64,000 bases of DNA from Botryosphaeria dothidea. Its lineage: Eukaryota > Ascomycota > Dothideomycetes > Botryosphaeriales > Botryosphaeriaceae. The translations under genes and the position numbers were made by a program. This document shows, in pieces, positions 1 to 10,220 of the stretch; within the stretch, counting starts at the first letter, position 1; every line of letters starts with the position of its first letter. The notes beneath the pieces are model-generated. The model ran no database searches. It was not told the DNA's origin and was given only the letters and a program-made list of their open reading frames with translations. The stretch is taken from contig WWBZ02000051.1 in assembly GCA_011503125.2 (NCBI GenBank), positions 2,976,001-3,040,000 on the forward strand, written 5' to 3'.

Positions 1-3000
1 ACGGAACTGCGCCGTTGGGCCCACCGCGCCCGCCTCATTTCCGGTTATGGCCCGGCCGAATCGTCGCTGTGCACCGCCGGCACTCTCGCGCCGGGCGTCA
101 GGGAGCCGCCGAACTTGGGCTTCCCTGTCGGCTGCCGCATGTGGGTTGCGGACGCGGAAGACGCCACAAGGTTGGCACCCGTGGGCGTTGTCGGGCAGCT
201 CGTCGTCGAGGGCCCGGTCAATGCTGCGGGTGGCTACCTGAACGATGCGGAGCGCACGGCCAAGAGCTTCGTGATGCCCGGCACGGAGCAGTATACGAAG
301 TGGGATCCCGGAAACGGGGCCACGAATACCCAGCGTATGTTCCGCACGGGCGACCTCGTGCGCTATGCCGCCGACGGCACGGTCGAGTTCGTCGAGAGGG
401 CAGACACGCAGATCAAGCTGCGCGGACAGCGCGTCGAGGTGGCCGAGGTCGAGTGCGCCATGCTCGAGGCGCTTGCAGCTGAAGGCTTCCATGGTGACAG
501 CGCAATTGGCCAGGTCGCTCCGACGGACGGCGCTTCGGTGCTTGCCGCCTTCTTGTGCTTTGACGATGGAAAGGCCTCTCCGGAGACACTTCAGCGTCTC
601 CTGTCTGGCCTTACTACTGCGCTGTCCGGCCGTCTCTTGCCGTACATGATTCCCACGGTGATCATCCCGATTGAGAAGATGCCCCGTACCGCGTCGAACA
701 AGGTCGACCGCAAGCAGCTGCGCGCTATGGGCGCCGAGCTGTCTCCAGATCAATTGGCGTCACTTTCCAGAGTTGACGGCAGAGCGGGCCGCAAGCCTAC
801 AACTTCTCCAGAGAAGACCCTGTGTGCTCTTGTGGCAAGGGTTCTGGGCGTTCCAGAGGCGCAAGTCTATGCGGACGACATGTTCGCCCGTTTGGGTGGT
901 GATTCCATTCAGGGAATGCGTCTTGTTGCTACGGCACGAGAGCATGGGCTCTCCTTTACAGTTGCAGACCTCTTCAAAGAACCAACAATAGCCGCTCTTG
1001 CCAAGAAGAGTGCTTCTTCCGAGGTTCTCGCAGCAAACAAATCCGCAGGACCTACAACAACAACCACCATCGACCGTCGCAGGAGCTCAGGCTTCACTCG
1101 CCGATTCATGTTTGAGGTCGTTGCGCGCGCTCAAGGCTGGGATGCGCGGGACATTCAGGATTTATACCCGTGCACGCCGCTGCAGGAGGGTCTCATGTCA
1201 CTGTCTTTGGAGCGTCACGGCGCCTACGTCTCTCACAACGTCTTCGAGCTGCCGGACGGGCTCAACGCCGACCGCTTCCGCTCAGCATGGGCGCGGGTCG
1301 TGGCCGACAACGCCATCCTCCGCACGCGCATCGTGCAGCTCGAGGGCAGCGGCGCAACTGTCCAGATAGTGCTGGACGAGGCACCACAATGGCAGATCGA
1401 CGAGGGGGCCAGCCTTGCCCAAGTCATCGAGGAAGAAAGAGGCATCAAAGTCGAGCTGGGCAGCCCGTTGAACCGGTGGCGCGAAGTCGTCGAGGGCAGT
1501 AAGCGCTTCTTGGTGTGGACGGCGCACCACAGCACGTACGACGGTTGGTCGATGAAGCTGGTCATCGAGCAGGTCGAGGCGACGTATCGCGGGGCTGCCA
1601 CGGGCGACCATCCGCTCTTCTCGCCCCGCCCGGCGTTCCGTTCATTCGTCTCGGATGTCGAGGCGTCGGCAGAGCGGTCGAGGACGTTTTGGAAGAAGGA
1701 GTTTGAGGGCAAGCCGCTGACTACTTTTCCGCCACCGCCGGGCCCGGGGTGCAGGCCCAGGGTGACAAGGTTTGAGAGTCGGAAGGTGGAGATTCGACGC
1801 AAGAAGGGCTCGCGCATCACGACGCCTACGTTGATCCGGGCGGCCTGGGCGCTGCTGTTGTGGCAACATTCGGACGAAGACAACTCGGATGGCGGAAGTT
1901 CAGTGCTTTTTGGAACCGTCTCGTCCGGACGGTCCAGCTCATCACTTCCGGGCATTGAGCGTGTTGTCGGCCCAACCATGTGCACGCTGCCAGCTGCAGT
2001 GCATGTCGACGAAGCCCAAAGCGTCAGGCGGTACCTTGACGACGTGCAAGCGGCCTGGCTCGAGGCATTGCCCCACGAACACTTTGGCTTGCAGAACCTG
2101 GCACGGCTGGGAGGCGGGTGCCGCGCCGCCTGCGCTTTCACCAACTTGCTGGTGGTGCAACCGCGAGAGCTCCGTGACGCTACTGCCAACGAGGTGACGG
2201 GTCGCTGGCAGGATTCGGAGAATGAAACGGGATTCTTCTCATATCCGTTGACTTGCCAGTGCAGCCTCGATGATGATGGCGCGGATGTGATGCTAGGGTA
2301 CGATGACAGCATCCTGCTGCCTCATCAGGGCGCCTGGCTGCTGCGCCAGTTCATGCATCTGATCGAACTGCTTGCCGAGGCGGAGGCGGGGAGCAGTAAT
2401 ATCCCGCTGGCAGAGCTTGATACTGCCGGAACGGAAGACTGGAAACAACTGCGTGAGTGGGATGAAGTGGCTCGCTCGATCCAGGCCGCACCGACACCAG
2501 AAAATGACATGTGCATCCCCGACCGCATGTCATCCCGAGCTCAGGCTGAACCTAATCGCCAGGCAATCTGCTCCTGGGATGGAAACTTCTCCTACCAACG
2601 GGTCGATGAGCTTTCAGACAAATTGGCGCGCCATCTTGTTGAGCTTGGTGTCACGCACGGGACACTGGTTCCCTTCTGCTTTGACAAGTCTGCCTGGGCA
2701 GTCATCGCTGTGCTTTCCGTACTCAAGGCCGGCGGAGCTTTCGTCCCATTAGACCCCAGCTATCCCAGAGCGTGGCTCCAAGATGTCGTCGACCAGACAC
2801 GTGCCCAAGTCATTGTTGCCTCGCCTGAGAGAGGTGCTCTCTGCTCCTCTCTGGGAACGCATGCCGTGGAAGTTTCAGCAGAACTCTTGGACTCCCTGAA
2901 CCCGCCTGATAAAAGCGTCCGCTCAAAGGCTCAGCTCAATACTACAGCTTGCGTTATTTTCACTTCAGGCAGCACCGGCCGCCCCAAGGGCGTTGTCACC

Positions 3001-6000
3001 ACGCACGCCTCTCTCTCCCGCGGTGCCACCGACCACGGCCACGCCTTGCGCATCAACCGCGATGCCCGCGTCCTGCACTTCGCATCCTACGTCTTCGACG
3101 CCAGCATCATGGAAATGCTGACCACGCTCGCCCACGGCGGCTGCGTCTGCGTGCCCTCTCCCGAAGAGCGCGCCACCGACATCGTCGCCGCAATGGCTCG
3201 CACCAGCGCTAACTGGGCCCTCTTCACGCCGTCATTCGCACGAACGCTCGCACCCGACAAGGTTGCCCAATACTTGCAAACGCTGGTGGTCGGCGGAGAA
3301 GCCGCCGCGCCAGACACGCTGGCGACCTGGGCGGAGCGGCTGTGTCTGATCAACGCCTATGGACCGGCCGAAAATTGCGTCATAACTTCCGTGGCGGCGG
3401 GGCTTCGACCAAACGACCGCGCTGATCGGATCGGCCGACCTGTCTCCGGGAGGTGCTGGGTCGTCAGGGCGCATTCGGGCGGGTCTGGAAGCCGGCTCGC
3501 TCTCGCGCCGCTTGGCGCTGTTGGCGAGCTTGTCGTCGAGGCCGAGACGCTGGCCCAGGGGTACTTGAATGAGCCCGAGAAGACTGCCGAGACGTTCGTT
3601 ACCAATGCTGGCTGGACGGCAGCGGCCGGGAAGAGGATGTATATGACGGGAGATCTAGTGCGGTATGATGCCGATGGCTCACTGTGCTATGTGGGACGCA
3701 AGGATTCAATGATCAAGCTGCGTGGCCAGCGTATGGAGCTTGGTCCCATCGAAGCACTCGTCCGCCAGGAGATGCAAAGCGTGGACGCCGGAGTGAAGGC
3801 TGTGGCGGCTGAACAGATTGCTGCGCCGGGTCGTCCTGGGGCGCAGCTGCTTGCCGTCTTTCTCGGATTGGATTCTCAGGAGGAAGAACCCCGAGTTCTT
3901 GAGCTATCAGAGCACCTCCGGATTTCATTCGTCAAACTCCAAGAGCGGCTGAGGAAGAAGCTCCCGCCTCAGATGGTCCCCACCATGTTCGTCCCGCTCA
4001 CTCGCATACCGCTCACGCTGGCAGGCAAGACGGACAGGAAAAGACTACGCGCACTCGTAGATGACCTGTCGCCCCAACAAGCTGCCCACTTATGCCTGAC
4101 AGCTACCTCTGCAATTGGCACACGCAATCCACCTACTTCACCAGCAGAGAGGGCACTGCATGCACTGTGGGTGGAGGTACTGCGGCTCCCTGCCGATGCT
4201 GTTGGGAGGGAAGATGGTTTCTTCCAACTCGGCGGCGACTCTATTTCTGCTATGAGATTGGCCACCTTGGCTCGTGAGCGGGGTGGACTGCGTCTCACCG
4301 TTGCGAGCATCTTCACAAATACGACGCTTGCTAGCATGGCGGCCGCGGCTCGTCTTTTGGATGATGACTTGGAAGAAATCAGTGGGCAGCAAAACGGAGA
4401 CGAAGCGCCCTCAAAACCGTCCAACGCTCTTTGCGAAGTAGTCACCAAAGCCGCCCCCGGAAGCTTTGGCAAGGATGACATCGAGGACATTGTCCCGGCA
4501 ACCGACTATCAGGCTTGGACGCTGGGGGCCACCCATTTACGCAGTCGTGGATACAACAATTACCTGATTCTGAAGGGCAAAGGAGGAGAGGCGCTCGACC
4601 CAAGCCGTCTCGCAGCCGCGTGCCGCGCCCTCGCTTGCCGTCACCAAATCCTACGGACCGTCTTCATTGCAAACAAGCAAACCTTGCTGCAAGTAGCCCT
4701 TCGTGCCGACAATGCTGCGATCGAAGGCCTTGTGGAGGAAATAGAGGAGAATGATGAAGCCACCATCATCAATAACGACATGCAAGCACCCCGCCGCATG
4801 GGCTCCTCGCCCGTCCACTTCTTCATCACAAAGCCCGGCAGCCTCATCATGCGCATCGCACACGCCCTGTACGACGGCGTGAGCTTGCCCATCCTCCTGC
4901 AAGATCTGAAGTCTGCCTACTACAACGAGCAACTCGACACCCCCGGTATTCCCTTCTCCCGCTTCGCCCGCACTCTCCACCAACGCGACCCCACCGCCGC
5001 ACAACAGCACTGGCGCAGCCTGCTCAAGGGCTCTCCCAACGTCACCGAGCTCGTCGAAAGCGGCTCCGCCCCCTCGCACCGGCACCCCATGGCATCGTCC
5101 GTCAGCGCCCTCGCCCGGCCCAACAACGCAGCTCTCAGCGCCGCCGGCGTGACGCCCGCCTCCCTCGTGAAAGCGGCCTGGGCGGCATCGCTCGCCCAGA
5201 TGACGCCCCGCAGCGACGCCGCCGCCACCACGGACGTCGTCTTCGGCGCCATCACCGTCGGCCGCAGCGACGCGGCCACGCACCTGGCCGCCGTCGGGCC
5301 GTGCATGAACATCTTGCCCGTCCGGGCGCGCGTCGCCGCGGCGACGCCGACGACCGCGCGCCGCCTCGTCGCGGACGTGCACGCGCAGCACGTCGCCGCG
5401 CTGCCGCACGAGTGGCTCGGCTTTCGCCGCGTCGTCGAGGCGTGCTCGGACTGGCCCGCGTGGGCGCGGTGGAGCTCGATCGTGCAGCACAACAACTTCG
5501 CCGTCACGCTGGACGGCGCGGTCGCGGAGGGGGAGGGGGCGTGGCGGCTGGAGAGCTTCGCGCCGGCGCATGATGTGGCGGACGTGTGGGTGCTGTCGGA
5601 GCCGGCGGCCGAGGGGGCGTTGCGGGTGGAGTTTAACTTCTGTCGGGAGAGGATCGCGGAGGGGGTCGCGAGGCGGATGCTCGAGCTGCTGTGTGCGAAT
5701 GTCGAGGGGTTGGCGGAGAGTCTGGAGGAGGGGGCGGAGGAGAGCGCGGTGCTGGGTCGTGAGGTGGGAGAGGTGCCGGTCATTCCGGTGCCTGTTCCCG
5801 CTGCTGCTGCTGCTGCTGCCACCGTCAATGGGGTTGAAGAGGTTGATCCGGCTATGGTCCCGGAGGCGAGACGTCTTGTCGATGATGTGTGGGCTGAGGT
5901 GTTCTCCAAGGAGCAACAGGCCAAGAAGGCCTGCTCGGAGTCCACGCCATTCTTCGAGCTCTGGGGTGAGGCTGTGTTGGCGGCTGCGCATCTGAGCGAC

Positions 6001-6114
6001 GTATATTGCCAAAGGACGGATGGACGGGTCGACGTGGCGGTGGAGGATTTGATGGATGCGCCGACGAAGAGGGCTCAAGTTGGATTGTTGGCGAAGGTGT
6101 TGGGTCTGGCGTAA
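1..6114 (+). CDS. Nonribosomal peptide synthetase, 3' part (A-T-C-A-T-C-degenerate T)
   Basis: The frame is open from base 1 to the TAA at 6112, so the gene enters from the left and its start is missing; 2,037 residues are visible with no intron. Domain order by visible residue: the end of an adenylation domain (SGYGPAES near 14) to about 250; a carrier domain with LGGDSIQ, Ser near 302; a condensation domain with HHSTYDG near 509; a full adenylation domain with FTSGSTGRPKG near 987 and NAYGPAEN; a carrier with LGGDSIS, Ser near 1414; and a second condensation domain with AHALYDG near 1620. The last ~80 residues resemble a carrier domain but read FFELWGEA where LGGDS is expected, so the pantetheine-bearing Ser is absent. 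A poly-Ala linker (5804-5820) precedes it. There is no thioesterase, so release would fall to the terminal condensation domain, as in many fungal NRPSs. The product is unknown. The downstream genes suggest an unusual amino acid substrate. Confidence 0.95.
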   Translation, partial: TELRRWAHRARLISGYGPAESSLCTAGTLAPGVREPPNLGFPVGCRMWVADAEDATRLAPVGVVGQLVVEGPVNAAGGYLNDAERTAKSFVMPGTEQYTKWDPGNGATNTQRMFRTGDLVRYAADGTVEFVERADTQIKLRGQRVEVAEVECAMLEALAAEGFHGDSAIGQVAPTDGASVLAAFLCFDDGKASPETLQRLLSGLTTALSGRLLPYMIPTVIIPIEKMPRTASNKVDRKQLRAMGAELSPDQLASLSRVDGRAGRKPTTSPEKTLCALVARVLGVPEAQVYADDMFARLGGDSIQGMRLVATAREHGLSFTVADLFKEPTIAALAKKSASSEVLAANKSAGPTTTTTIDRRRSSGFTRRFMFEVVARAQGWDARDIQDLYPCTPLQEGLMSLSLERHGAYVSHNVFELPDGLNADRFRSAWARVVADNAILRTRIVQLEGSGATVQIVLDEAPQWQIDEGASLAQVIEEERGIKVELGSPLNRWREVVEGSKRFLVWTAHHSTYDGWSMKLVIEQVEATYRGAATGDHPLFSPRPAFRSFVSDVEASAERSRTFWKKEFEGKPLTTFPPPPGPGCRPRVTRFESRKVEIRRKKGSRITTPTLIRAAWALLLWQHSDEDNSDGGSSVLFGTVSSGRSSSSLPGIERVVGPTMCTLPAAVHVDEAQSVRRYLDDVQAAWLEALPHEHFGLQNLARLGGGCRAACAFTNLLVVQPRELRDATANEVTGRWQDSENETGFFSYPLTCQCSLDDDGADVMLGYDDSILLPHQGAWLLRQFMHLIELLAEAEAGSSNIPLAELDTAGTEDWKQLREWDEVARSIQAAPTPENDMCIPDRMSSRAQAEPNRQAICSWDGNFSYQRVDELSDKLARHLVELGVTHGTLVPFCFDKSAWAVIAVLSVLKAGGAFVPLDPSYPRAWLQDVVDQTRAQVIVASPERGALCSSLGTHAVEVSAELLDSLNPPDKSVRSKAQLNTTACVIFTSGSTGRPKGVVTTHASLSRGATDHGHALRINRDARVLHFASYVFDASIMEMLTTLAHGGCVCVPSPEERATDIVAAMARTSANWALFTPSFARTLAPDKVAQYLQTLVVGGEAAAPDTLATWAERLCLINAYGPAENCVITSVAAGLRPNDRADRIGRPVSGRCWVVRAHSGGSGSRLALAPLGAVGELVVEAETLAQGYLNEPEKTAETFVTNAGWTAAAGKRMYMTGDLVRYDADGSLCYVGRKDSMIKLRGQRMELGPIEALVRQEMQSVDAGVKAVAAEQIAAPGRPGAQLLAVFLGLDSQEEEPRVLELSEHLRISFVKLQERLRKKLPPQMVPTMFVPLTRIPLTLAGKTDRKRLRALVDDLSPQQAAHLCLTATSAIGTRNPPTSPAERALHALWVEVLRLPADAVGREDGFFQLGGDSISAMRLATLARERGGLRLTVASIFTNTTLASMAAAARLLDDDLEEISGQQNGDEAPSKPSNALCEVVTKAAPGSFGKDDIEDIVPATDYQAWTLGATHLRSRGYNNYLILKGKGGEALDPSRLAAACRALACRHQILRTVFIANKQTLLQVALRADNAAIEGLVEEIEENDEATIINNDMQAPRRMGSSPVHFFITKPGSLIMRIAHALYDGVSLPILLQDLKSAYYNEQLDTPGIPFSRFARTLHQRDPTAAQQHWRSLLKGSPNVTELVESGSAPSHRHPMASSVSALARPNNAALSAAGVTPASLVKAAWAASLAQMTPRSDAAATTDVVFGAITVGRSDAATHLAAVGPCMNILPVRARVAAATPTTARRLVADVHAQHVAALPHEWLGFRRVVEACSDWPAWARWSSIVQHNNFAVTLDGAVAEGEGAWRLESFAPAHDVADVWVLSEPAAEGALRVEFNFCRERIAEGVARRMLELLCANVEGLAESLEEGAEESAVLGREVGEVPVIPVPVPAAAAAAATVNGVEEVDPAMVPEARRLVDDVWAEVFSKEQQAKKACSESTPFFELWGEAVLAAAHLSDVYCQRTDGRVDVAVEDLMDAPTKRAQVGLLAKVLGLA

Positions 6115-6627
6115 GGGTTGGCGATGGTTTGACAGGAGTATATCTGGAGTGTTTCCTTTTTCCTTGTTGTATTTCTCTTGTTTCTTGGAAATGTCATGGT
6201 GATGATTGGCGTTTTGGGGGGTCGAAAAAGTAAGGATGTTTAGATCTCAGTAGATGCAGACTTGTAGATCACGGACAGAAATTTTTCGGTTACATCCTCT
6301 GTTTGCAAATATCCACTGATAAATTGGAGTGAGGGTTATGCAAAAAGAGCAACTTCATATGCTGAAAGTTTGGAAGCTACACTTCTAGATGCATATTCGT
6401 TATGCTTGAACACGAGGAAAAGAAGTCCCAGAATGGCGGAATTTGTTTTTTCTTGGGAGCGCGAAGCATCTTTGCGGACGAAAGTGTCCAGAGAAGCTTA
6501 ATATTTCACTTCCGCACGAACATTTCAACTCTCAATGCACAACGGGCTTGATGCTAAAATATTTTGGGAAGAGAATTATATTCAGTAGATTTATCAGGTA
6601 TGTCTAATCATCCCATGGCACATCAAA
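6115..6627. other. Intergenic, convergent 3' ends
   Basis: This AT-richer 513-bp gap lies between the ends of the NRPS and the converging oxygenase gene. I see no coding signal or repeat in it; it presumably holds both 3' UTRs. Confidence 0.5.
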
Positions 6628-7712
6628 TTAAGACCAAAACATCAACCGCTTCTTCCCACCCGTCTCCTTCTCCGGCAACACGCCCATGAAGCTCGCCAGC
6701 GCAATCCGGCCCAAGTCTCCCCCGCCGGCATCACCCCTCGCCGAACCGCACGTCTTCTCGAGCTCCTTCACCTCGTGCATGTTCCGCGAATTGAAGATGT
6801 ACAGATCGCCCACTTCGGGCTCGAAGCGGCAACTCTTCCTGCCCTCGACCAGCTTCTTGTCATACCCGTACGTCGCGCGGTCCCGGAACGCCAGCGCCTC
6901 GGGCGTCCACTGGACATCGTACAGCGTGGTCGCGCCGCCGCGCACGGGGGTGAGGTACAGGTTGAAGACGACCTGGCTGGTGATCCTCGAGAGGATCCAG
7001 TCCTCGGTGTTGCAGTCGTAGGGGCACCAGTCGCAGTGGATGGGCGTGCCGTTGTTGATCTCGCGGAAGATGCCGGAGAAGTACCGTGGGCTGTCGGGGT
7101 CCCGGGGGTCTTCGGACGCGAGGCCGGCGTCCCAGTCGGGCCGGACGAGGGCGGAGAGCGTGGAGAAGATGCGCGACCAGAGGTTGGGGGAGCCGGCGGC
7201 GGCGGCGAGGTCGGCGTGCAGGGACTGCAGGCGCGCGGCGGCGTCGAAGTAGCGTTGTTTTTCTGCGTGGACCGGTCAGCTTTTGGTTCGGGTTCCAGGT
7301 ATCAGAATGCAGGGGAGAAAGGGGCAAGGTGAATTGTGAGTAAGTTGGACTGACCGCTTCCGTCCCTCTTCTCGTAGTCCTCCTCTGACTGCGCTTGGAA
7401 CTCGAATTGCGCGAGCCCGACCTTGTTGACTGCGGGCCCCGTCGTGTTCTCGTAAGGACGCAGGCGGGGCAACAGGGCCTCGACCAGGCGGTCGCACTCA
7501 TTGTGAGTTGCAAATCGGGGGACCTTGATCAGCGGGGTCTTGCCGGCGAGCAGGTCAAGGAATGACTGGCGTGTCAACGGCACAGCCTGGTCCGTCACCC
7601 AGGACTCGGCTGGATGGGTGGGCAAGGGGCCGTGGGGTTTGACGCCGATGCCATGGTTGCTTGGTCGCTGCGGTATGGAGGGAATGGTTTCAGTGAGGGT
7701 TGTGGAGATCAT
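6628..7712 (-). CDS. Fe(II)/2-oxoglutarate-dependent oxygenase (not ISP7 type)
   Basis: There are two exons, 7712-7355 and 7262-6628, with a GTCAGT...CAG intron; the protein has 330 aa. The chosen ATG at 7712 is the first in frame. The C-terminal half shows the double-stranded beta-helix iron site: PIHCDW (His195, Asp197), then SRNMHE (His282), with GRIALASF (Arg305) as the likely 2-oxoglutarate anchor. It is not related at sequence level to the four isopenicillin-synthase-like oxygenases nearby. It would hydroxylate, desaturate or otherwise oxidise a small substrate or the peptide. Its place beside the NRPS makes it a candidate for oxidising a free amino acid or the NRPS product. The substrate cannot be read from the sequence. 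Confidence 0.85.
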
Positions 7713-8200
7713 GGTTGCCGGCGGATTTTGATTTCCTTCTCTTACTTTGCGGCAATGACACAAGAAAGGAGCTTTAAAAATGATAAGGAACGGTTTGCAC
7801 GAGGAAGATATGACACGTGAAGTGAAAATGCAAATATAAATAGCGGATGCTACGGAAACGGGGCTGCTCCCGCGGCCACGACATTCTGCCGCGCGTCGGG
7901 AAGGAGCTGTCAGAATAAGCTTTGGCGCCGGGGCCTAGCGCGTGGCCATGGCGCAGAATGCTGCACGTCAGCAACCGGCCGCTGCATGTCAGCCAACAAG
8001 ACATGGGTTCCCAGTGATGCCAGCGAGCAGAAAGCTCAAAAGAAGGGCCGATGCGCTCGTCGTGTCCAGTCTGTCGCGACATCGAGATCGACGACGGAAA
8101 ATCCGGAATCCGCTTGCTGCACCCTACGGCCTCTCAGCTCTTCGATCCACGGCATTCTCCACCTTTCTGCCGCTCCCCCACCATCGAAGCTCGTCTCGCA
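7713..8200. promoter_or_regulatory. Divergent promoter region with two TGCAYGTCAG sites
   Basis: This 488-bp region separates the 2OG oxygenase (minus) from the NTF2-like gene (plus). It contains TGCACGTCAG at 7962-7971 and TGCATGTCAG at 7983-7992, in the same orientation with starts 21 bp apart. The same 10-mer recurs in other intergenic regions of the cluster. A role as a binding site for the cluster regulator is inferred. Confidence 0.6.
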
Positions 8201-8701
8201 ATGACGGCCGCCCGTGCCCCAGCCATGCGGTCAACCGCCCACCATTTCACGCTCGCCTTTCTGACCGGCGCATCGTCCCCGCCCGAGCTCCTTTCGCGCT
8301 TCTTCTCCGCACACGATCCGCGCATAATCGAACACGGGCCACCGTGGGCCGCCGAGCGGCTGCCATTCGTTGGTCGCGAGTTCCGAGGCAGGAATGGAAA
8401 GGGCAAAAGTGGAGAGACATGTGACGATTACTTCGACTTGCTTGGGGAAAATCTAGCGCTCGAAGTGCAAGACAGTGAGCTACCCGCCGCTAATGGGCTG
8501 GCCGTTGACGCCGATGTTGGTGTCGTCCTAGTCCGATGTCGTGCGTGGCTGGCGCATGCGCATACGGAGCGTCGATGGGAAGAGCGGTTCGTCATGGTGT
8601 TGAGTGAGTTTGATGAACGTGGTGCAACCTTTGGGCTGTTGGAGATATGGGCGGACAACCTCAGTGCTTGGGAGGCGGCTACAGAAAGGAAAAGCCCGTG
8701 A
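8201..8701 (+). CDS. NTF2/SnoaL-like small protein
   Basis: This is a single exon of 166 aa. The open frame extends upstream to 8051, but the ATG at 8201 fits the start of the conserved part (HHFTLAFL...LLSRFF). The pattern of an N-terminal helix pair, then WAAERLPFVGREFRG, then alternating beta-strands ending in a Trp-rich helix (LLEIWADNLSAW) resembles the cone-shaped NTF2-like fold. Such proteins act as cyclases, dehydratases or ligand-binding proteins, or have no known activity. It converges on the oxygenase at 8913-10038. Start codon and family are moderately supported; function is not assignable. Confidence 0.6.
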   Translation: MTAARAPAMRSTAHHFTLAFLTGASSPPELLSRFFSAHDPRIIEHGPPWAAERLPFVGREFRGRNGKGKSGETCDDYFDLLGENLALEVQDSELPAANGLAVDADVGVVLVRCRAWLAHAHTERRWEERFVMVLSEFDERGATFGLLEIWADNLSAWEAATERKSP

Positions 8702-8912
8702 GGTTGAATCAAAGTGGATTTGCACGATGAGTTCGGGGTTAGCCTTGGAGAGAATCTGAAAGTGAAGTACCGGAATGAAAAATCTCGCAAAAACAATCCC
8801 CGGGACCTCGCATCCTGTGCACCTCACGTGTTCAACAACAACAAATAGCAAGAATTGGTTGGACTTCAGGCTATATTCTCTCAAGAGGGAGGAGAAATGT
8901 CGGCGATACTCT

Positions 8913-10038
8913 TCAGTACACCTGAGCTCGCTTCTGGTGATGATACTCATCCACAGTCAAGTCCTCATACTTGCTCGGACGGTCTTCCCCGATAAATTGC
9001 GGCAAGGGATATAATGACACCCCACTATTCGGCTTCGCAAAAAACCCGATGGAGTACCTTGAGGGGATGACAGAATCCTCCTCCGCAGTCTTGGGCACTG
9101 TGACGCGGTGATACGCGGATTTGAGGCGATCGTTGGTCCAGCGCTGCAGCGAGTCTCCAACATTGATGATCATGGTCGGGCTGGCTACGCGGATTGGATG
9201 GAAGACACCGTTGGCGCTCTGATCCTCAACTTCGAGACCGCCCGTCTTGTCTTGGAAGAGGAGTGTTATGGTGCCCAAGTCCGTGTGCTCCGACGTGCGC
9301 GTGTTCTTGGCCATGTCATCAGCGCTCACCGCCGGGTAGTGCAGGAGGCGGAACTCGTCCACACGATCTGTGTGTAGAGGTGTGAAACTGCCCGCTGGCA
9401 GATCCAGTCCCGCTGCTATGGCGTCAAGCAGATTAAGCTCGGTATCGTGCAATGTGTGGAAGAAGGACTCCATGAACTCGCGGAAATCAGGGAGCTCCTC
9501 CGCAGCCTCCCACAGGTTTGGATGCGAGGTGTTGTTGGAGTTAACTTGATCCCATGATTCCTAAAAAAGATATGAGAGTCGTTCATTAGGAAATTTTCAG
9601 GAACGCTCACCTTCAACTCACCGCGTCCTTCAATGCGGCGGTCAGCTCGTGTAAGAACGGCCAAATTCTCTTTTTGGAAACATCAGCTACATTGTCGACA
9701 GTTCTTCAGAGTAGCGGTTACCTTGGCCGATGAAACTATATCCGCGGTTGGGGTTTGACTCCGCAGGGTGGAGGGATCTCAATTTAACTCGCATGGGTAG
9801 ATCAAAGAAGCGGCGGCTCTGTATGATTCATAAGTAAGTGCGGCTTTCTTCCAGCGTTGGCTTTGCGGAAACAAACCCATTCGAAAGCCTCCTTCAAAAG
9901 CCCTTCATCAACGCCGTGATTGTACACGGTAGCAAAACCGTAGGTCTCTAGCTGCTGGACCAGCTTCCGAGAGAATTGAGCCTTTGTCGCGGTATCGCCA
10001 CTTGCAAATTCCGAAAAGTTCAGCGAAAGTAGTTCCAT
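8913..10038 (-). CDS. Isopenicillin N synthase-like 2OG-Fe(II) oxygenase, paralogue 1
   Basis: There are four exons, 10038-9877, 9818-9722, 9669-9611 and 9560-8913; the protein has 321 aa. It has the N-terminal DIOX_N domain (YGFATVYNHGVD) and the 2OG-FeII oxygenase domain with SEHTDLGTI (His198, Asp200), YHRVTVP (His257) and SRYS (Arg274). The first exon is exactly 54 codons and ends in phase 0 after AFEW, as in the three other paralogues in this cluster. The SEHTD motif and the three-intron layout group it with the gene at 11457. It faces the aldolase-like gene across a 182-bp promoter. Likely role: tailoring oxidation of an amino acid or of the peptide. Confidence 0.9.
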
Positions 10039-10107
10039 CGCGCTTTGCCGTCGGTTAGCAGAGGTGCGTGGCCGTCATTACATACTAAACTGCCGGAGTC
10101 AGGGGTG

Positions 10108-10117
10108 CTGACATGCA
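10108..10117 (-). promoter_or_regulatory. TGCAYGTCAG site between oxygenase and aldolase-like gene
   Basis: The sequence CTGACATGCA is the reverse complement of TGCATGTCAG. It lies in the 182-bp divergent promoter, 70 bp from one start codon and 104 bp from the other. It runs on into an overlapping ATGCATGC palindrome. Confidence 0.6.
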
Positions 10118-10220
10118 TGCAGGGCAAGTATTAACACAAGGTCTCCTTCCCGTGGCCGCGCTGAACTCCGAATCTCCTTCTCATCTTTAATCTGAAATTT
10201 CACTTCCTTCACTCACGCCG

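Noticed and set aside
4651..6078. Long antisense open frame (475 codons) opposite the NRPS
   Set aside because: It overlaps the condensation-domain coding sequence. Its composition (His/Arg/Gly-rich) is what GC-rich third positions produce on the other strand, and it has no motif.
7058..7067. Match to the HC-toxin tox-box pattern ATCTCNCGNA
   Set aside because: It is a single match inside an exon of the 2OG oxygenase, not in a promoter. The cluster's recurrent promoter motif is different.
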